A DNA stretch of 64,000 nucleotides, from positions 1,585,001 to 1,649,000 of the forward strand of contig NZ_UGSI01000002.1 of NCBI RefSeq assembly GCF_900454495.1. Reading direction: 5' to 3'. This DNA is from Paenibacillus macerans (GTDB lineage Bacteria > Bacillota > Bacilli > Paenibacillales > Paenibacillaceae). The notes beneath the pieces are model-generated. The model worked only from the letters and a program-made list of their open reading frames with translations, ran no database searches and had not been told where the DNA came from. Position numbers and translations under genes: made by a program. Of the stretch, positions 17,003 to 26,180 are shown piece by piece. Numbering within the stretch: the first letter of the stretch is position 1; every line of letters begins with the position of its first letter.

Positions 17003-18133
17003 TCATAAGGCTTTTTCCTGCGGCAGCTTTGGCGCGGCCGGCCGCCCTTGCGGATGATCGAGCAGGTATCTTGCGTAAGACATCGGCTGACGGTACGTGT
17101 TTTTCCATATCTCGGTCAACCCGGCTTTGCGGAATCCGTAACGTTGGTCGCGTCCGTTGCATTCAATAAAGTAGGGACGCCCGCTCATGGTGAGGCCGAT
17201 GTCGAGACCCAGATCGGCAAGCAGGGGCAACTGCTTGCCGAGATAACGGCTGATCGCCAGCGCCAGCGCCTCTGCATGGGCGAGGGCCGCGGAGGCTGAA
17301 TGCGGGGACAAAACATGGACCAGCAGCTCTGCCGCCGGAATCACTTCCCCTCCCTTGGCGATGTTGCACAGAAAACTGCCTTTGCGGGCCACCTTGGCGA
17401 ACAGCCCCGTGACGGCCCATTCGCCGAGCCCGCCGCGTTGGACGGTAACGCGCAAATCTATCGGACGGGAGTCGTATTCCGCCAGCGGAATGCGCTCCTG
17501 AACGAGGTAAGGGGTCTGCTGCAGCAAGCGCCGCGTCCAGAGCGGCAAGTCTCCTTGGGGAAGCTTGGCGGTTCGCCATTCATTTTTTTTGTCTTTGGAC
17601 GCATAGATCAGTTCCCAGCTTTGCTCATTGCGGCGCAGCCGCATGATTCCGTATCCGACGGAACCGCGTATCGGCTTAAGCATCAGGTCGGAATATCTGG
17701 ACATCATGGCGCGCAGTGCGGCCGGCTTGGCCGGAGCGGCCTCGGGCAAATAGCCGCGCAGATGCGGAGCGTTCCACAGCAGCCGGTGGATGACATCTTT
17801 GCCATAACGGTTGTTGACGTTGAAAATCGCGATGCCCCGGGAGATCAGGTTGCGGATCTGTTGGTGCGCTGCAGGCTCGGGATACAAGGCCCGGTTATGA
17901 ATGACCGGCGGCAGGGGAAGGTCGGTGATCACGTATTCTTTGCCATTCGATACGTAGCCGGAGCAGGTTCCCCGGAACAGGTCGATATCGCCCAAGCGGA
18001 GAAAGCAGGGAATCAGGCCGTGTTCCCGGGCCGCCTCTTCATAATTGGAGATCGACTCCTGGCCGGTTTTTCGCTGCGGAATTCCCCGGAACATCCCGGA
18101 GTTCAGCAGTATTCCTACATAGTCCTGCTTCAA
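17003..18133 (-). CDS. YheC/YheD-family endospore coat-associated ATP-grasp protein
   Basis: The 376-residue protein matches the YheC/YheD family, ATP-grasp-like proteins found with the spore coat. The N-terminal segment (VGILLNSGMFRGIP) and the central lysine/arginine block LMLKPIRGSVGYGIMRL carry the ATP-grasp nucleotide-binding pattern. The C-terminal DIGLTMSGRPYFIECNGRD contains the metal-binding E/N pair. The start is TTG 18133, with GGGAGGAGG 8 nt upstream. A close sigma-K -10 match lies 31 bp upstream, which would give mother-cell expression. It is divergent from a GT4 gene. The reaction is unknown. Confidence 0.85.
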   Translation of the reverse strand: MKQDYVGILLNSGMFRGIPQRKTGQESISNYEEAAREHGLIPCFLRLGDIDLFRGTCSGYVSNGKEYVITDLPLPPVIHNRALYPEPAAHQQIRNLISRGIAIFNVNNRYGKDVIHRLLWNAPHLRGYLPEAAPAKPAALRAMMSRYSDLMLKPIRGSVGYGIMRLRRNEQSWELIYASKDKKNEWRTAKLPQGDLPLWTRRLLQQTPYLVQERIPLAEYDSRPIDLRVTVQRGGLGEWAVTGLFAKVARKGSFLCNIAKGGEVIPAAELLVHVLSPHSASAALAHAEALALAISRYLGKQLPLLADLGLDIGLTMSGRPYFIECNGRDQRYGFRKAGLTEIWKNTYRQPMSYARYLLDHPQGRPAAPKLPQEKAL

Positions 18134-18163
18134 AGGTAGTTCCTCCTCCCTTGCTTCTTCCTC

Positions 18164-18192
18164 TAATCTATGTTGTCCCGTTCAAAAAGAGT
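18164..18192 (-). promoter_or_regulatory. candidate sigma-K promoter for the YheC/YheD gene
   Basis: On the minus strand, AC (plus-strand GT 18191-18192) stands 18 bp before CATAGATTA (plus-strand TAATCTATG at 18164-18172). This is a full match to the sigma-K -10 consensus CATANNNTA with slightly long spacing. Confidence 0.55.
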
Positions 18193-18321
18193 GGACGACT
18201 GTTCTGCGTCAGCCGCCTGTTTTCGGGCAGGCTTCCCGAAACCCCGCTTTCTGGCCGGCAGTCACATTTACCGGGCGGGTATCGTATATTTAGGGTAGCG
18301 AAAGGAAGGAGGGGATCGTTC

Positions 18322-19509
18322 ATGGAACGGGAAAAGACAGCGGTGATCACGCCCGGATCGTTCGCCGCGCCTTCAGGCAAAAGCAGTTCGGTGGAACGGA
18401 TGATTGAAAAAATGGTCCCGCTCGCGGCGGAACATGTAAAAATCCGCATTTTTGGCATGGCGGACGGACATTTGCCTTCCCAGGGCTGGATCGGAAACGT
18501 TCCGATTTACCGTTTGCCCGGCGGGCGGCTCTATCTGGAGTCGATTTTGCGCCATTTGCGAAAATGGCGGCCCGGAACCGTTGACGTTCACAATCGGCCG
18601 CTGTTTGCTTTTCAGTTAAAAAGCCGCCTGCCGCTGGCCCGGGTGCTGCTTACCCTTCATTCCACCGCGTTTATTTCCCCTTCCTGCCACCCCAAACCCC
18701 GCATGCAGCAAATGCTCGAAAGCGTAGACGGGATTGTCGTGGGCAGCGAGTATTTGAAGCAGGAGCTGCTATTCCGCTTCCCCGGTCTTTTCACGCCGAT
18801 TTGGGTCAATCCGCCGGGCGTCAGCCCGGAGGATTTCGTTCCGCGCTGGACGCCGGACGGAGAAGCGCTGCGCAGGGCGCGGCTGGCCGAAGGCGGGTGG
18901 GAAAACCGGAAGGTGGTCCTGTTCGTCGGCCGTCTGCTTCCGGCCAAAGGCGCGCACCATTTGCTGGCCGCGTTTCCGGGCGTGCTGCGTCAGGTGCCCG
19001 AAGCCATGCTGATCATCGTGGGCGGCAGTTGTTACGGCGCCAACCGGGAAACGGACTATGTCTGCAAGCTCCAAGCGATGGCGGAGCCCTTTAAGGACCG
19101 GGTTGTTTTTTTGCCGTTTACGCCTTATCCCAAAATCGCCGACTGGTACAATACCGCCGATTGCCTGGTCGTTCCGCCTAGCGAAGAAGAAGCGTTCGGC
19201 CTGGTCAACATCGAGGCGATGGCCTCGGCCGTGCCGGTCGTAGCGGCCCGTACGGGCGGAAATCCCGAAATCGTCGCGGACGGTTATTCCGGGTTTCTGG
19301 TGCCCGCGGCAGGGAGGGTTGGCGAGTTGGCGGACCGGATCATCCGGCTGCTGCAGGATGAAGCGCTGTGCAAAACGATGGGTCTGGCCGGATACGAGCT
19401 TGCCCGCAGCCGCTTCCGCTGGCAGCATACGGCCGAGCGGTGGGTCGAGATGATCTGCGCCGGCAGGGTCATTCCGGAAAACGCCCCGCAATGGAAACAG
19501 CAGCCTTAG
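18322..19509 (+). CDS. GT4-family glycosyltransferase, CotSA-like
   Basis: Retaining GT-B glycosyltransferase. The C-terminal half holds VVLFVGRLLPAKGAHHLL and the EX7E motif EAFGLVNIEAMASAVPVVA near residue 305. I chose ATG 18322 because AAGGAGGGG stands before it; a longer frame upstream lacks a start signal. Placement beside the spore-coat YheC/YheD gene, and similarity in kind to B. subtilis CotSA, suggest that it glycosylates a spore-surface component. The sugar and acceptor are unknown. No N-terminal signal or membrane segment is seen, so it acts in the mother-cell cytoplasm. Confidence 0.85.
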   Translation: MEREKTAVITPGSFAAPSGKSSSVERMIEKMVPLAAEHVKIRIFGMADGHLPSQGWIGNVPIYRLPGGRLYLESILRHLRKWRPGTVDVHNRPLFAFQLKSRLPLARVLLTLHSTAFISPSCHPKPRMQQMLESVDGIVVGSEYLKQELLFRFPGLFTPIWVNPPGVSPEDFVPRWTPDGEALRRARLAEGGWENRKVVLFVGRLLPAKGAHHLLAAFPGVLRQVPEAMLIIVGGSCYGANRETDYVCKLQAMAEPFKDRVVFLPFTPYPKIADWYNTADCLVVPPSEEEAFGLVNIEAMASAVPVVAARTGGNPEIVADGYSGFLVPAAGRVGELADRIIRLLQDEALCKTMGLAGYELARSRFRWQHTAERWVEMICAGRVIPENAPQWKQQP

Positions 19510-19544
19510 CGGGAAAAAGCTTGATGCAGGTGAACTAGAAAAGA

Positions 19545-19567
19545 CCTGGCCGCCGGCCAGGCTTTTT
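19545..19567 (+). terminator. terminator after the GT4 gene
   Basis: CCTGGC (19545-19550) and GCCAGG (19556-19561) are followed by CTTTTT. It lies 35 bp after the stop. Confidence 0.75.
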
Positions 19568-19637
19568 CTATGATATCGCGTACGTACCGCCGAATAATCG
19601 CAAAAGATACAGCTATTGTTCGCAAATGGAGCGGGGC

Positions 19638-19672
19638 GCTTGTTTAAATGCAAATCCTGCATTTAAACAAGC
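19638..19672. repeat. perfect 15-bp palindrome in the 19.5-20.0 kb gap
   Basis: GCTTGTTTAAATGCA (19638-19652) and its exact complement TGCATTTAAACAAGC (19658-19672) are separated by 5 bases. There is no U-tract. The rest of the gap to 19870 has other short TTGTAC/GTACAA half-sites and no gene that I can support. Confidence 0.6.
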
Positions 19673-19876
19673 ACGGTTCGCAGGGTCCGGCAATAATGTA
19701 TGGAAGTAGTTGCCGGAAATGCAATAAAACGTGCTGATGCGCTTGTTCGCGGTAATCTAGTTGTACGTTTTGCTTTTGAGCGGAAATGCAATGTACAAAT
19801 GTGCGTAAACCCGTATTTTGAAATAGCTCCCTAACCTGTTCTATCTCTGTATCAACGTAGGGGCAACATATAAGGA

Positions 19877-19899
19877 CCCGGCCGCCGGCCGGGGTTTTT
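19877..19899 (+). terminator. second terminator-like hairpin before the GT2 gene
   Basis: CCCGGCC (19877-19883) and GGCCGGG (19887-19893) are followed by GTTTTT. It shares its core with the terminator at 19545, as if the gap carried a duplicated terminator. There is no gene between the two. Confidence 0.6.
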
Positions 19900-19984
19900 C
19901 TTGTCTGAAGAGCCGTGATAGCGGCGGAAGCGGCAGGGGCAGAGTGGCAAGTTCGGTCCGGAGGACAGCTGTACGTTTGCCGTT

Positions 19985-20011
19985 ACAACGCCGACAGCAT
20001 CACATACACTG
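19985..20011 (+). promoter_or_regulatory. candidate sigma-K promoter for the GT2 operon
   Basis: AC (19985-19986), 16 bp, then CATACACTG (20003-20011): one mismatch from CATANNNTA. It lies about 43 bp upstream of the ATG at 20054. Confidence 0.45.
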
Positions 20012-20053
20012 TTGTATATGCTCCGGTATATCACGATCTGGGAGGAAAGAGAC

Positions 20054-20890
20054 ATGGTCAATAAACGCAAAATTCAAGGCCGCCTGAACCGTAAAAAGAT
20101 TCAGAGCAAGCCGGCGATGCCGCGTTTGGTCAATCATCAGGACCCGATTGTTTCGATCATCATCCCGGCGATGAACGAAAGAGCCACGCTGCGGGACGTT
20201 CTGCGCGAAGCCGGACGATTGCATCCCCGCAGCGAAACGATCGTCGTCGCAAACGGCTCGACGGACGGAACGGCGGAGCTGGCCAAAAAAAGCGGAGCCC
20301 GCGTGATCCGATCGGCAAAGCCGCTTGGGCACGATGTCGGCAGACGCGTCGGTGCGGAGGCGGCCCGCGGGTCGGTGCTCCTGTTCATCGACGCCGACAT
20401 GGTCATCCCGGTAAAGGAGCTGCGCCCTTTTGCGGAGGCGGTGTTATCCGGGGTGGACGTGGCGCTGAACGGATATTCCGGTCCGGTTGCCAGCAAAAAG
20501 ACCCACCCGGTCGTGCTGGCGAAGCATGTACTGAACGGCATGCTGTCGCGAACCGATCTGAAAGGAGCATCATTAACCGCCGTTCCGCATGCTTTAAGCA
20601 GGCGGGGGGCGGAACTCATTGGACTTCAAACGCTGGAGATCCCTCCGCTGGCCCAGGCCAAGGCGGTGCTTCTCGGCTTAAACGTGCAGGCCGTCCACAC
20701 CGTGCCCGTGGGCAGATTAAATCCGGTCAGGGCCCGGCGGCGAGCTGGAGGAAGACGTGAGGATCCGCTGACCTCTCTGGTTGTCGGCGATCATTTGGCG
20801 GCCGTGCATTGGCTGACCCTCCAAAAAGGGCCGCGCGGCGGTTACGGCGATCTCGGCCGTATGCGCGGCAGGGTGAGGTGGATGGAATGA
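20054..20890 (+). CDS. GT2-family glycosyltransferase, short basic N-terminus
   Basis: Inverting-type GT-A transferase of 278 residues. The core begins at VSIIIPAMNERATLRDVL, with the nucleotide-binding VANGSTDGT and the metal-binding DADMV. The first 25 residues are basic (KRKIQGRLNRKK). A second protein of the same subtype (LTAVPHA-SRR motif) is encoded immediately downstream, so this is a tandem duplication. I chose ATG 20054 because GGAGGAAAG is 5-8 nt upstream; an in-frame ATG at 20012 lies inside the candidate promoter. The stop overlaps the next start (ATGA). Acceptor unknown. Confidence 0.82.
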   Translation: MVNKRKIQGRLNRKKIQSKPAMPRLVNHQDPIVSIIIPAMNERATLRDVLREAGRLHPRSETIVVANGSTDGTAELAKKSGARVIRSAKPLGHDVGRRVGAEAARGSVLLFIDADMVIPVKELRPFAEAVLSGVDVALNGYSGPVASKKTHPVVLAKHVLNGMLSRTDLKGASLTAVPHALSRRGAELIGLQTLEIPPLAQAKAVLLGLNVQAVHTVPVGRLNPVRARRRAGGRREDPLTSLVVGDHLAAVHWLTLQKGPRGGYGDLGRMRGRVRWME

Positions 20891-22074
20891 ATGCGAGAAA
20901 ACAGGTAAAGCGCCGCCGCAGCCGCACATGGCCCCTGCCGGGACGGACGCGCAAAAGACGCCGCCCTAAACAGGCGCAGCCGGGCCGCGCAGCCGGACGG
21001 CCTTCAAGCGGCTATCGCTTTGGCCGCCGCCCTGGCGTTCGGCGGGACGGCCCAGGCCACGCCCAAACCGGCGGGGCGGCCCCTATGGCCGGCGAGAACC
21101 ACCGGCTGGAGCTGGCGGCAGCGGAAGCGGGGACCCGTGCCGCCATATTGGACGGGGCCCAGGGCCCCGCGAATCCGGAGCGGATGCAGCAGGGCTTTCA
21201 AAGCTGGTATCTTGATCATGCCCCGGCAGGTTTGTCCTATCGTGAAATACTGCCGATCGCCCTCGCTTTCCGCAAGGGTTACGCAGACGCATCCGGGCTC
21301 GCGGACCCGTGGATTCCACTGCCGATAAAGGAGGGCGCAGCCGCGATCGTCACCGCAAGCAACGAAGAACGAACGCTGCCCGCCGTGTTAGCGGAGCTGC
21401 GCAAGCTGCCGCTTAAGGAAATCATCGTCGTGCTTAACGGCTGCAGCGATGGCAGCTTTGCCGCGGTGGAACGGGATCCCCGGGTGACGAAGCTGAATTT
21501 TCCGGAGCGGCTGGGTCATGATATTGGACGGGCGATAGGCGCTGCGGCAGCCTCGGAGCCTATTTTGCTGTTTACCGACGGAGATATGGTTTTGCCTGCG
21601 GAGGATTTGGCGGCTTTTCTGATCGCCGTCGACCAGGGAATGGACCTCGCGCTGAACAATCTGTCGCCGTATTTGCCTCCGTTTCCGCAGCAGGATGAGG
21701 TGACGCGCTGCAAAACGTTCCTGAACCACGCCTTGGGGCGGCCCGATTTGCAAGCCAACTCGCTAACGGCGGTACCGCATGCGATTTCTCGCCGGACGCT
21801 GCAGACGGTGGGAGCCGGGGCGTTGATCGTCCCTCCGAAGGCCCAGGCGCTGGCGCTCGCCCGCGGCCTCACGGTCGGCGCTCCGCATTCCGTCGACGTC
21901 GTGCGGAAAAACCGGATTCGCAGGGGCAATACCGGGGCCGGAAACGACGTTGCCCAAATGATCATCGGCGACCATATCGAAGCGCTGGGCGCGGTGATGC
22001 AGACGGAAGGCGTACGCCTGCGCCATACTACGCTGCCCAGGAACGAGCTGGCGAAAGCGAGGAATGCGCTGTGA
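20887..22074 (+). CDS. GT2-family glycosyltransferase with Arg-rich N-terminal extension
   Basis: 395 residues. The first 60 are strongly basic (RKQVKRRRSRTW, RTRKRRRPK). A linker with QGFQSWYLDH and FRKGYADASG follows, then a GT-A core starting AAIVTASNEERTLPAVL with LNGCSDGS and DGDMV (DxD). The core is paralogous to the preceding protein (shared LTAVPHAISRR). The basic head resembles arginine-rich spore-coat segments and has no part in catalysis. ATG 20887 overlaps the previous stop. The stop overlaps the GTG of the next gene, so 20054-22817 is one translationally coupled unit. Confidence 0.82.
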   Translation: MNARKQVKRRRSRTWPLPGRTRKRRRPKQAQPGRAAGRPSSGYRFGRRPGVRRDGPGHAQTGGAAPMAGENHRLELAAAEAGTRAAILDGAQGPANPERMQQGFQSWYLDHAPAGLSYREILPIALAFRKGYADASGLADPWIPLPIKEGAAAIVTASNEERTLPAVLAELRKLPLKEIIVVLNGCSDGSFAAVERDPRVTKLNFPERLGHDIGRAIGAAAASEPILLFTDGDMVLPAEDLAAFLIAVDQGMDLALNNLSPYLPPFPQQDEVTRCKTFLNHALGRPDLQANSLTAVPHAISRRTLQTVGAGALIVPPKAQALALARGLTVGAPHSVDVVRKNRIRRGNTGAGNDVAQMIIGDHIEALGAVMQTEGVRLRHTTLPRNELAKARNAL

Positions 22075-22817
22075 GCGGAGGCGGATTAACCAACATTATC
22101 ATACCGACCTACAACGGGCTGCATTTGCTTCGGCCCTGCGTGGAAGCGATTCGTAGGCATACGGAGGTACCGTATGAAATTATCGTTGTGGATAACGGTT
22201 CAGATGACGAAACCGCGCAATTCTGCCTACGGGAAAAGCTTATTTTGGCGGCATTGCCGCGAAACGAAGGTTTTCCGGCTGCCGTGAATCGGGGACTATT
22301 GATCGCATCCGGCGAGCAGCTTCTCGTAATGAACAACGACGTCATTGTGGCCCCGGGATGGCTGTCCAATATGCTGGCCGCCCTCGGCAGCGCGGACGAT
22401 GTCGGCCTGGTCGGCCCGGTGACGAATTACGCCAGCGGCCGGCAGCAGGTCGCCGTCCCTTGGAAGGATCGGGACGATTTCCTCCGGGCCGCCGAGCGGT
22501 TCAACCGGTCCGATCCCGGCAAATGGCAGGACGTCCGGCGCCTGGTGGGCATGTGCCTGCTGTTCAAGCGGGAAGTGCTGGACCGGGTAGGGCTGTTGGA
22601 TGAGCGGTTTTCGCCGGGCCATTATGAAGACGACGACTACTGTTACCGGGCGCGGCGGCAGGGTTACCGGCTGCTGATCTGCGGGGATACGCTGGTCTAC
22701 CATGCCGGCAGCGCAAGCTTCAGAGCCTGTCATCCGGGAGGATGGAACGGGATCATCGAGCAAAACCGCAAAAAGTTCATCGATAAATGGGGAGTGGATC
22801 CCTGGCAGTTTATCTAG
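22071..22817 (+). CDS. GT2-family glycosyltransferase
   Basis: 248 residues of compact GT-A fold. Motifs: NIIIPTYNGLHLLRPC, VVDNGSDD, LVMNNDVIV (metal site) and the acceptor-side EDDDYCYRARRQGYRL. The same subtype (VGPVTNY, RLVG-CLLF) recurs as the core of the protein encoded at 24799. Start GTG 22071 overlaps the previous stop. Such enzymes often add rhamnose or related sugars, but that is not established here. Confidence 0.85.
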   Translation: MSGGGLTNIIIPTYNGLHLLRPCVEAIRRHTEVPYEIIVVDNGSDDETAQFCLREKLILAALPRNEGFPAAVNRGLLIASGEQLLVMNNDVIVAPGWLSNMLAALGSADDVGLVGPVTNYASGRQQVAVPWKDRDDFLRAAERFNRSDPGKWQDVRRLVGMCLLFKREVLDRVGLLDERFSPGHYEDDDYCYRARRQGYRLLICGDTLVYHAGSASFRACHPGGWNGIIEQNRKKFIDKWGVDPWQFI

Positions 22818-22848
22818 CTTATATCACTTTTTTTGGGGAGGAGAGTTC

Positions 22849-23580
22849 ATGAAAGGTGTGATTTTGGCGGGAGGCACAGGAACGCGTTTATACCCGCTGA
22901 CCCGGTTAATCAACAAGCATCTGCTTCCTGTCGGGAATCATCCGATGGTCTGTTACGGCATAGAACGGCTGCGTCAAGCCGGAATCACCGACATTCTCAT
23001 AGTCATCGGCAAGCAGTCCGCCGGATTGTACGCGGATTATCTCGGCAGCGGCGAAAATTTTGGCGTAAACCTGACGTATCGCGTACAGGAGTCGGCGGGA
23101 GGCATCGCCGAAGCGCTGGAACTCGCCGAAGGATTTATTCCGCCCGGAGACAAATTCGTCGTACTGCTGGGCGATAACTTGTTTTTGGACGATTTGACCC
23201 CGTACGTGGAAAAGTTTAAGCAACAACCGCCGGGAAGCGCCCGGGTGATGCTGAAGCCGGTGGACGATCCCCGCAGATACGGCGTTCCGGTGTTCGACGT
23301 GGCCGATCCGAGCTTGATCGCCTACATCGAGGAAAAACCGAAAAAGCCGAAATCGAACTTTTCGGTCACCGGCATTTATATGTATGATGATGCCGTTTTC
23401 GGGATTATCCGCGGCATCGGCCGGTCGGCCCGCGGCGAGCTTGAGATTACGGACGTCAATAACCGCTATGCCAAGGCGGGCAAGCTGGAATACGACGTCC
23501 TTCAGCTGTGGTGGGGGGACGCCGGAACGCCGGAATCGCTGCAGGAGGCAAGCATCCGGATGCGTGGCGTCCTTCCCTGA
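22849..23580 (+). CDS. sugar-1-phosphate nucleotidyltransferase, SpsI/RmlA-like
   Basis: Makes an NDP-sugar from a sugar 1-phosphate and an NTP. The signature VILAGGTGTRLYPLT opens the protein, KHLLPVGNHPM carries the catalytic lysine, and LLGDNLFLDD the metal-binding Asp. The length of 244 residues matches the short SpsI type of B. subtilis rather than the 290-residue RmlA. GGGGAGGAG precedes ATG 22849. rmlB, rmlC and rmlD are not in the window, so the activated sugar may be used directly or completed elsewhere. Confidence 0.87.
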   Translation: MKGVILAGGTGTRLYPLTRLINKHLLPVGNHPMVCYGIERLRQAGITDILIVIGKQSAGLYADYLGSGENFGVNLTYRVQESAGGIAEALELAEGFIPPGDKFVVLLGDNLFLDDLTPYVEKFKQQPPGSARVMLKPVDDPRRYGVPVFDVADPSLIAYIEEKPKKPKSNFSVTGIYMYDDAVFGIIRGIGRSARGELEITDVNNRYAKAGKLEYDVLQLWWGDAGTPESLQEASIRMRGVLP

Positions 23581-23606
23581 CCGTTATTGGACGCGAAAGG
23601 GGCGTT

Positions 23607-24794
23607 ATGAGGATGGCACATCGCGCTCAAAAAGCCGGCCTGTCCCGCAAAACGCGGACAGCGGCGAGAAGAGCGGCGGGGGCGAAGCGCCCCCGCCCTG
23701 CCGGAAGGCGCGGCGGCTACGGCCGGTACGCCAGCGGAAAGCGCCGCCGTACCGCCGGACGGGGCAACGCGGCGGCGCGGCGGACGGCGGCGGGCCAGGG
23801 TGCTTACGCGCCGCAGCCAGCCAAGGCAACGGCTCCCCCGCCGCCCTCGCCTTCGCCGAAAGCGGCGGCGTCTTTCCCGGCCGTGCCTTTCCCGGCCGCC
23901 GAATCGGCGGCCGAGCTTTCCCCCGCTCCCGGATCGGCGGAGTTCGCAACCCGCGAGGAGGCCTATGCCGCCGGGTACCGCGAGGGGCTGTTCGCGGGCG
24001 GGGAGGCGAAGCTGGAGCGGCTTATTCCCCGCCATATGATGCTGCCCGAACTGACGGTGGACGATGTCATCGCCGCCGGATTCCATGCCGTCGCCGGGGC
24101 GTTGTCCCCTTTGCTGCGGGCTGCCGACGTGTTTGCGGCCGCCGAGCGGGCCCTTAGCGAAGGTCGGCCGCTGTCCATCGTGCGCCTTGGCGACGGCGAA
24201 ATGCTGACGCTCGCCCATGACACCGTCCTCCCGGTGGAGGAGGCGATGCGCTGGGGCGCTTTTTTGCCCTATGCGGGCGTACAGCTGCCGGATCCGGCCG
24301 CGCGCGAGGCGCTTGTCGCCGCCGTCCGCGCCGCCGGCATCATCGGTATCCCCCAATCTCGCCATCCCTCCTATCAGGGCTTGCTGTTTCCGGTGTTTCG
24401 CCATTACGGCATCGATTACCGCACGCTGCAGCTCACCACCTCTACGATCAATTACGAGTTGAACGAGGAGGGGTATTTCGCCAGGCTGCTTAAAGGCCGC
24501 CGCGTGCTTTTGATCGGCGATAAGGCTTTCGCCCTTGCGAGAGTCTTGAGGCTTTGGGGAGCCGATATTGCCGGCAGCATCGCCCCGGTCAACGGGGTGG
24601 GCGACGTGCCGCGGGTAATGGAGCTTGCGCGCGGCATCCCGTTTGACCTTGCCCTCGCCGCCGCAGGAATCGCCGCCGTCATTCTCTGTGAACGCCTCGC
24701 TAGAGAGCACGGCAAGGTGACGCTTGACCTTGGGCATCTGGCCAACAAATTGATCAGTGGAGAGGCGGTTATGCCGCCGATTCAGGAGGTGTAG
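23607..24794 (+). CDS. GT-D-fold glycosyltransferase with basic head and Y-G tag
   Basis: 395 residues in three parts: an Arg/Ala-rich basic head (residues 1-65), a Pro/Ala linker (70-110) with the tag EEAYAAGYREGLFAGG at about 118-131, and a GT-D-type catalytic domain (formerly DUF1792) with the RLGDGEM motif at about 193-199. The GT-D family uses this DxE-type site to transfer glucose in streptococcal serine-rich-repeat glycosylation. ATG 23607 has AAAGGGG upstream. The basic head and tag are not part of known GT-D enzymes and recur elsewhere in this cluster. Acceptor unknown. Confidence 0.8.
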   Translation: MRMAHRAQKAGLSRKTRTAARRAAGAKRPRPAGRRGGYGRYASGKRRRTAGRGNAAARRTAAGQGAYAPQPAKATAPPPPSPSPKAAASFPAVPFPAAESAAELSPAPGSAEFATREEAYAAGYREGLFAGGEAKLERLIPRHMMLPELTVDDVIAAGFHAVAGALSPLLRAADVFAAAERALSEGRPLSIVRLGDGEMLTLAHDTVLPVEEAMRWGAFLPYAGVQLPDPAAREALVAAVRAAGIIGIPQSRHPSYQGLLFPVFRHYGIDYRTLQLTTSTINYELNEEGYFARLLKGRRVLLIGDKAFALARVLRLWGADIAGSIAPVNGVGDVPRVMELARGIPFDLALAAAGIAAVILCERLAREHGKVTLDLGHLANKLISGEAVMPPIQEV

Positions 24795-24798
24795 ACGC

Positions 24799-26151
24799 TT
24801 GGCGCTCGGAAGAAACCGCAAACCGGGTAAATGCCAGGGGCTAAGCGGCCCCGATGTTAACCGCAAGGAAGACTCCCGGCGCGCTTATGAACACGGGTAT
24901 GCCGCCGGTTACGCGCACGGGATTGTGGAAGGAAAACGTTCGTTCGGCGCGGGCTTTGAAGGAACGAGCATCATCATACCGACTTACAACCGCAAAGACT
25001 TGCTGGCCGAATGCCTGGACCGGATCGAGGCCCATACCGCTCCGCCCTATGAAGTGATCGTCGTGGACAACGGATCGGACGACGGCACGGTAGATGAAGT
25101 GCGCCGGCGCCGAAACCGGGTCCGTTTGGCCGTTCATCCGCAAAACCTCGGTTTTGCGCGAGCGGTGAATACGGGGCTGATGATGGCCAAAGGACAAACG
25201 ATCGTGCTGCTCAACAACGATGTGCTCGTAACTGAGCGCTGGCTGGATCAGCTGCTGGGCTGTCTGAAGCTGACCGGGGCGGCGGCCGTCGGGCCGGTTA
25301 CGAATTACATCGGCGGTGACCAGCAGATCGACGTGCCCTATGAGGACGTCGCCGAAGTGCCGGCTTTCGCCGCTGCCTATAACGCCCCCGATCCCCGGAA
25401 ATGGCGGGAGGTAAACCGCCTGGTCGGCTTTTGCCTGCTGTTTCCGCGCAGTACGCTGGAGCAAGCCGGTTATTTTGATGAGGGATATGTTATCGGCAAT
25501 TATGAGGATGACGATTGGGGGGCCAGACTGCTTTTGCAGGGCAAAAGGATGGTGATGGCCGGCGATACGTTTGTTCACCATTACGGAAGTTCCACGATGA
25601 AAGCGCTTGGAGCGCAAGGCTTTGAGCAAGTGAATGCCCGTAATCACGACTATTTTGCCGAAAAGTGGGGGGATCTGCACGGACTTCTCCTTCGCAAACC
25701 CGAGTCCCGGACGGGGCACGGGCAGAGGGCGGTTGATTTTTATCCTACGCATACGTACGTAAAAGGGTGGTCCGATACGGTGTATTGGCTGGAGCACGGG
25801 GTAAGGCATCCGGTTTCCGCAGCCCTGCCGGGAGTGACGGGGGGCGGCCCGCCCCCGGTCCGTCTGTCGGTTGTCGATCTGCTGCAAATTCCGGTTGGCG
25901 CGCCGCAAACCCCGGCGGAACCGCGGGCTGAAGAAACCGCCGGCCTGCCTGAAGGGGCGGTGGCCCGCAGCACCGATGGACGCTTATATCAGATCGACCG
26001 CGGCCAGCGGCGGGAAATCATGTCGGAATACGCCTGCCGTGTATGGAATCTGCGCTTTTTTCCGGAAATGGTTCCGTCCCATATTCTGCAGCAATATCCG
26101 GCCGGCCTCCCCATTACGCCCCCGCCCCGCATCATCAGCGAAGATTTGTAA
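24799..26151 (+). CDS. GT2-family glycosyltransferase with Y-G tag and C-terminal repeat module
   Basis: About 450 residues. The N-terminus carries the tag RRAYEHGYAAGYAHG. The GT-A core follows (TSIIIPTYNRKDLLAECL, VVDNGSDDGT, LLNNDVLV, EDDDWGARLL) and is close to the protein encoded at 22071. The C-terminal third has two copies of a weak repeat: VYWLEHGVRHPV to IPVG, and LYQIDRGQRREI to YPAGLPI. This kind of repeat is often seen on surface proteins. The start is TTG 24799, 8 nt after AGGAGGT; no ATG suits. It follows the GT-D gene by 4 nt, so the two are co-transcribed. Confidence 0.82.
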   Translation: MALGRNRKPGKCQGLSGPDVNRKEDSRRAYEHGYAAGYAHGIVEGKRSFGAGFEGTSIIIPTYNRKDLLAECLDRIEAHTAPPYEVIVVDNGSDDGTVDEVRRRRNRVRLAVHPQNLGFARAVNTGLMMAKGQTIVLLNNDVLVTERWLDQLLGCLKLTGAAAVGPVTNYIGGDQQIDVPYEDVAEVPAFAAAYNAPDPRKWREVNRLVGFCLLFPRSTLEQAGYFDEGYVIGNYEDDDWGARLLLQGKRMVMAGDTFVHHYGSSTMKALGAQGFEQVNARNHDYFAEKWGDLHGLLLRKPESRTGHGQRAVDFYPTHTYVKGWSDTVYWLEHGVRHPVSAALPGVTGGGPPPVRLSVVDLLQIPVGAPQTPAEPRAEETAGLPEGAVARSTDGRLYQIDRGQRREIMSEYACRVWNLRFFPEMVPSHILQQYPAGLPITPPPRIISEDL

Positions 26152-26180
26152 TGAAGATTTGCAAACTCATCCTGCTTGGA

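Noticed and set aside
18151..18321. Longer N-terminus for the GT4 protein at 18322
   Set aside because: The in-frame extension crosses the divergent promoter region and lacks a ribosome site; ATG 18322 has a strong one.
22849..23580. Start of a dTDP-rhamnose operon (rmlABCD)
   Set aside because: Only the nucleotidyltransferase is present; no rmlB, rmlC or dTDP-type rmlD follows.
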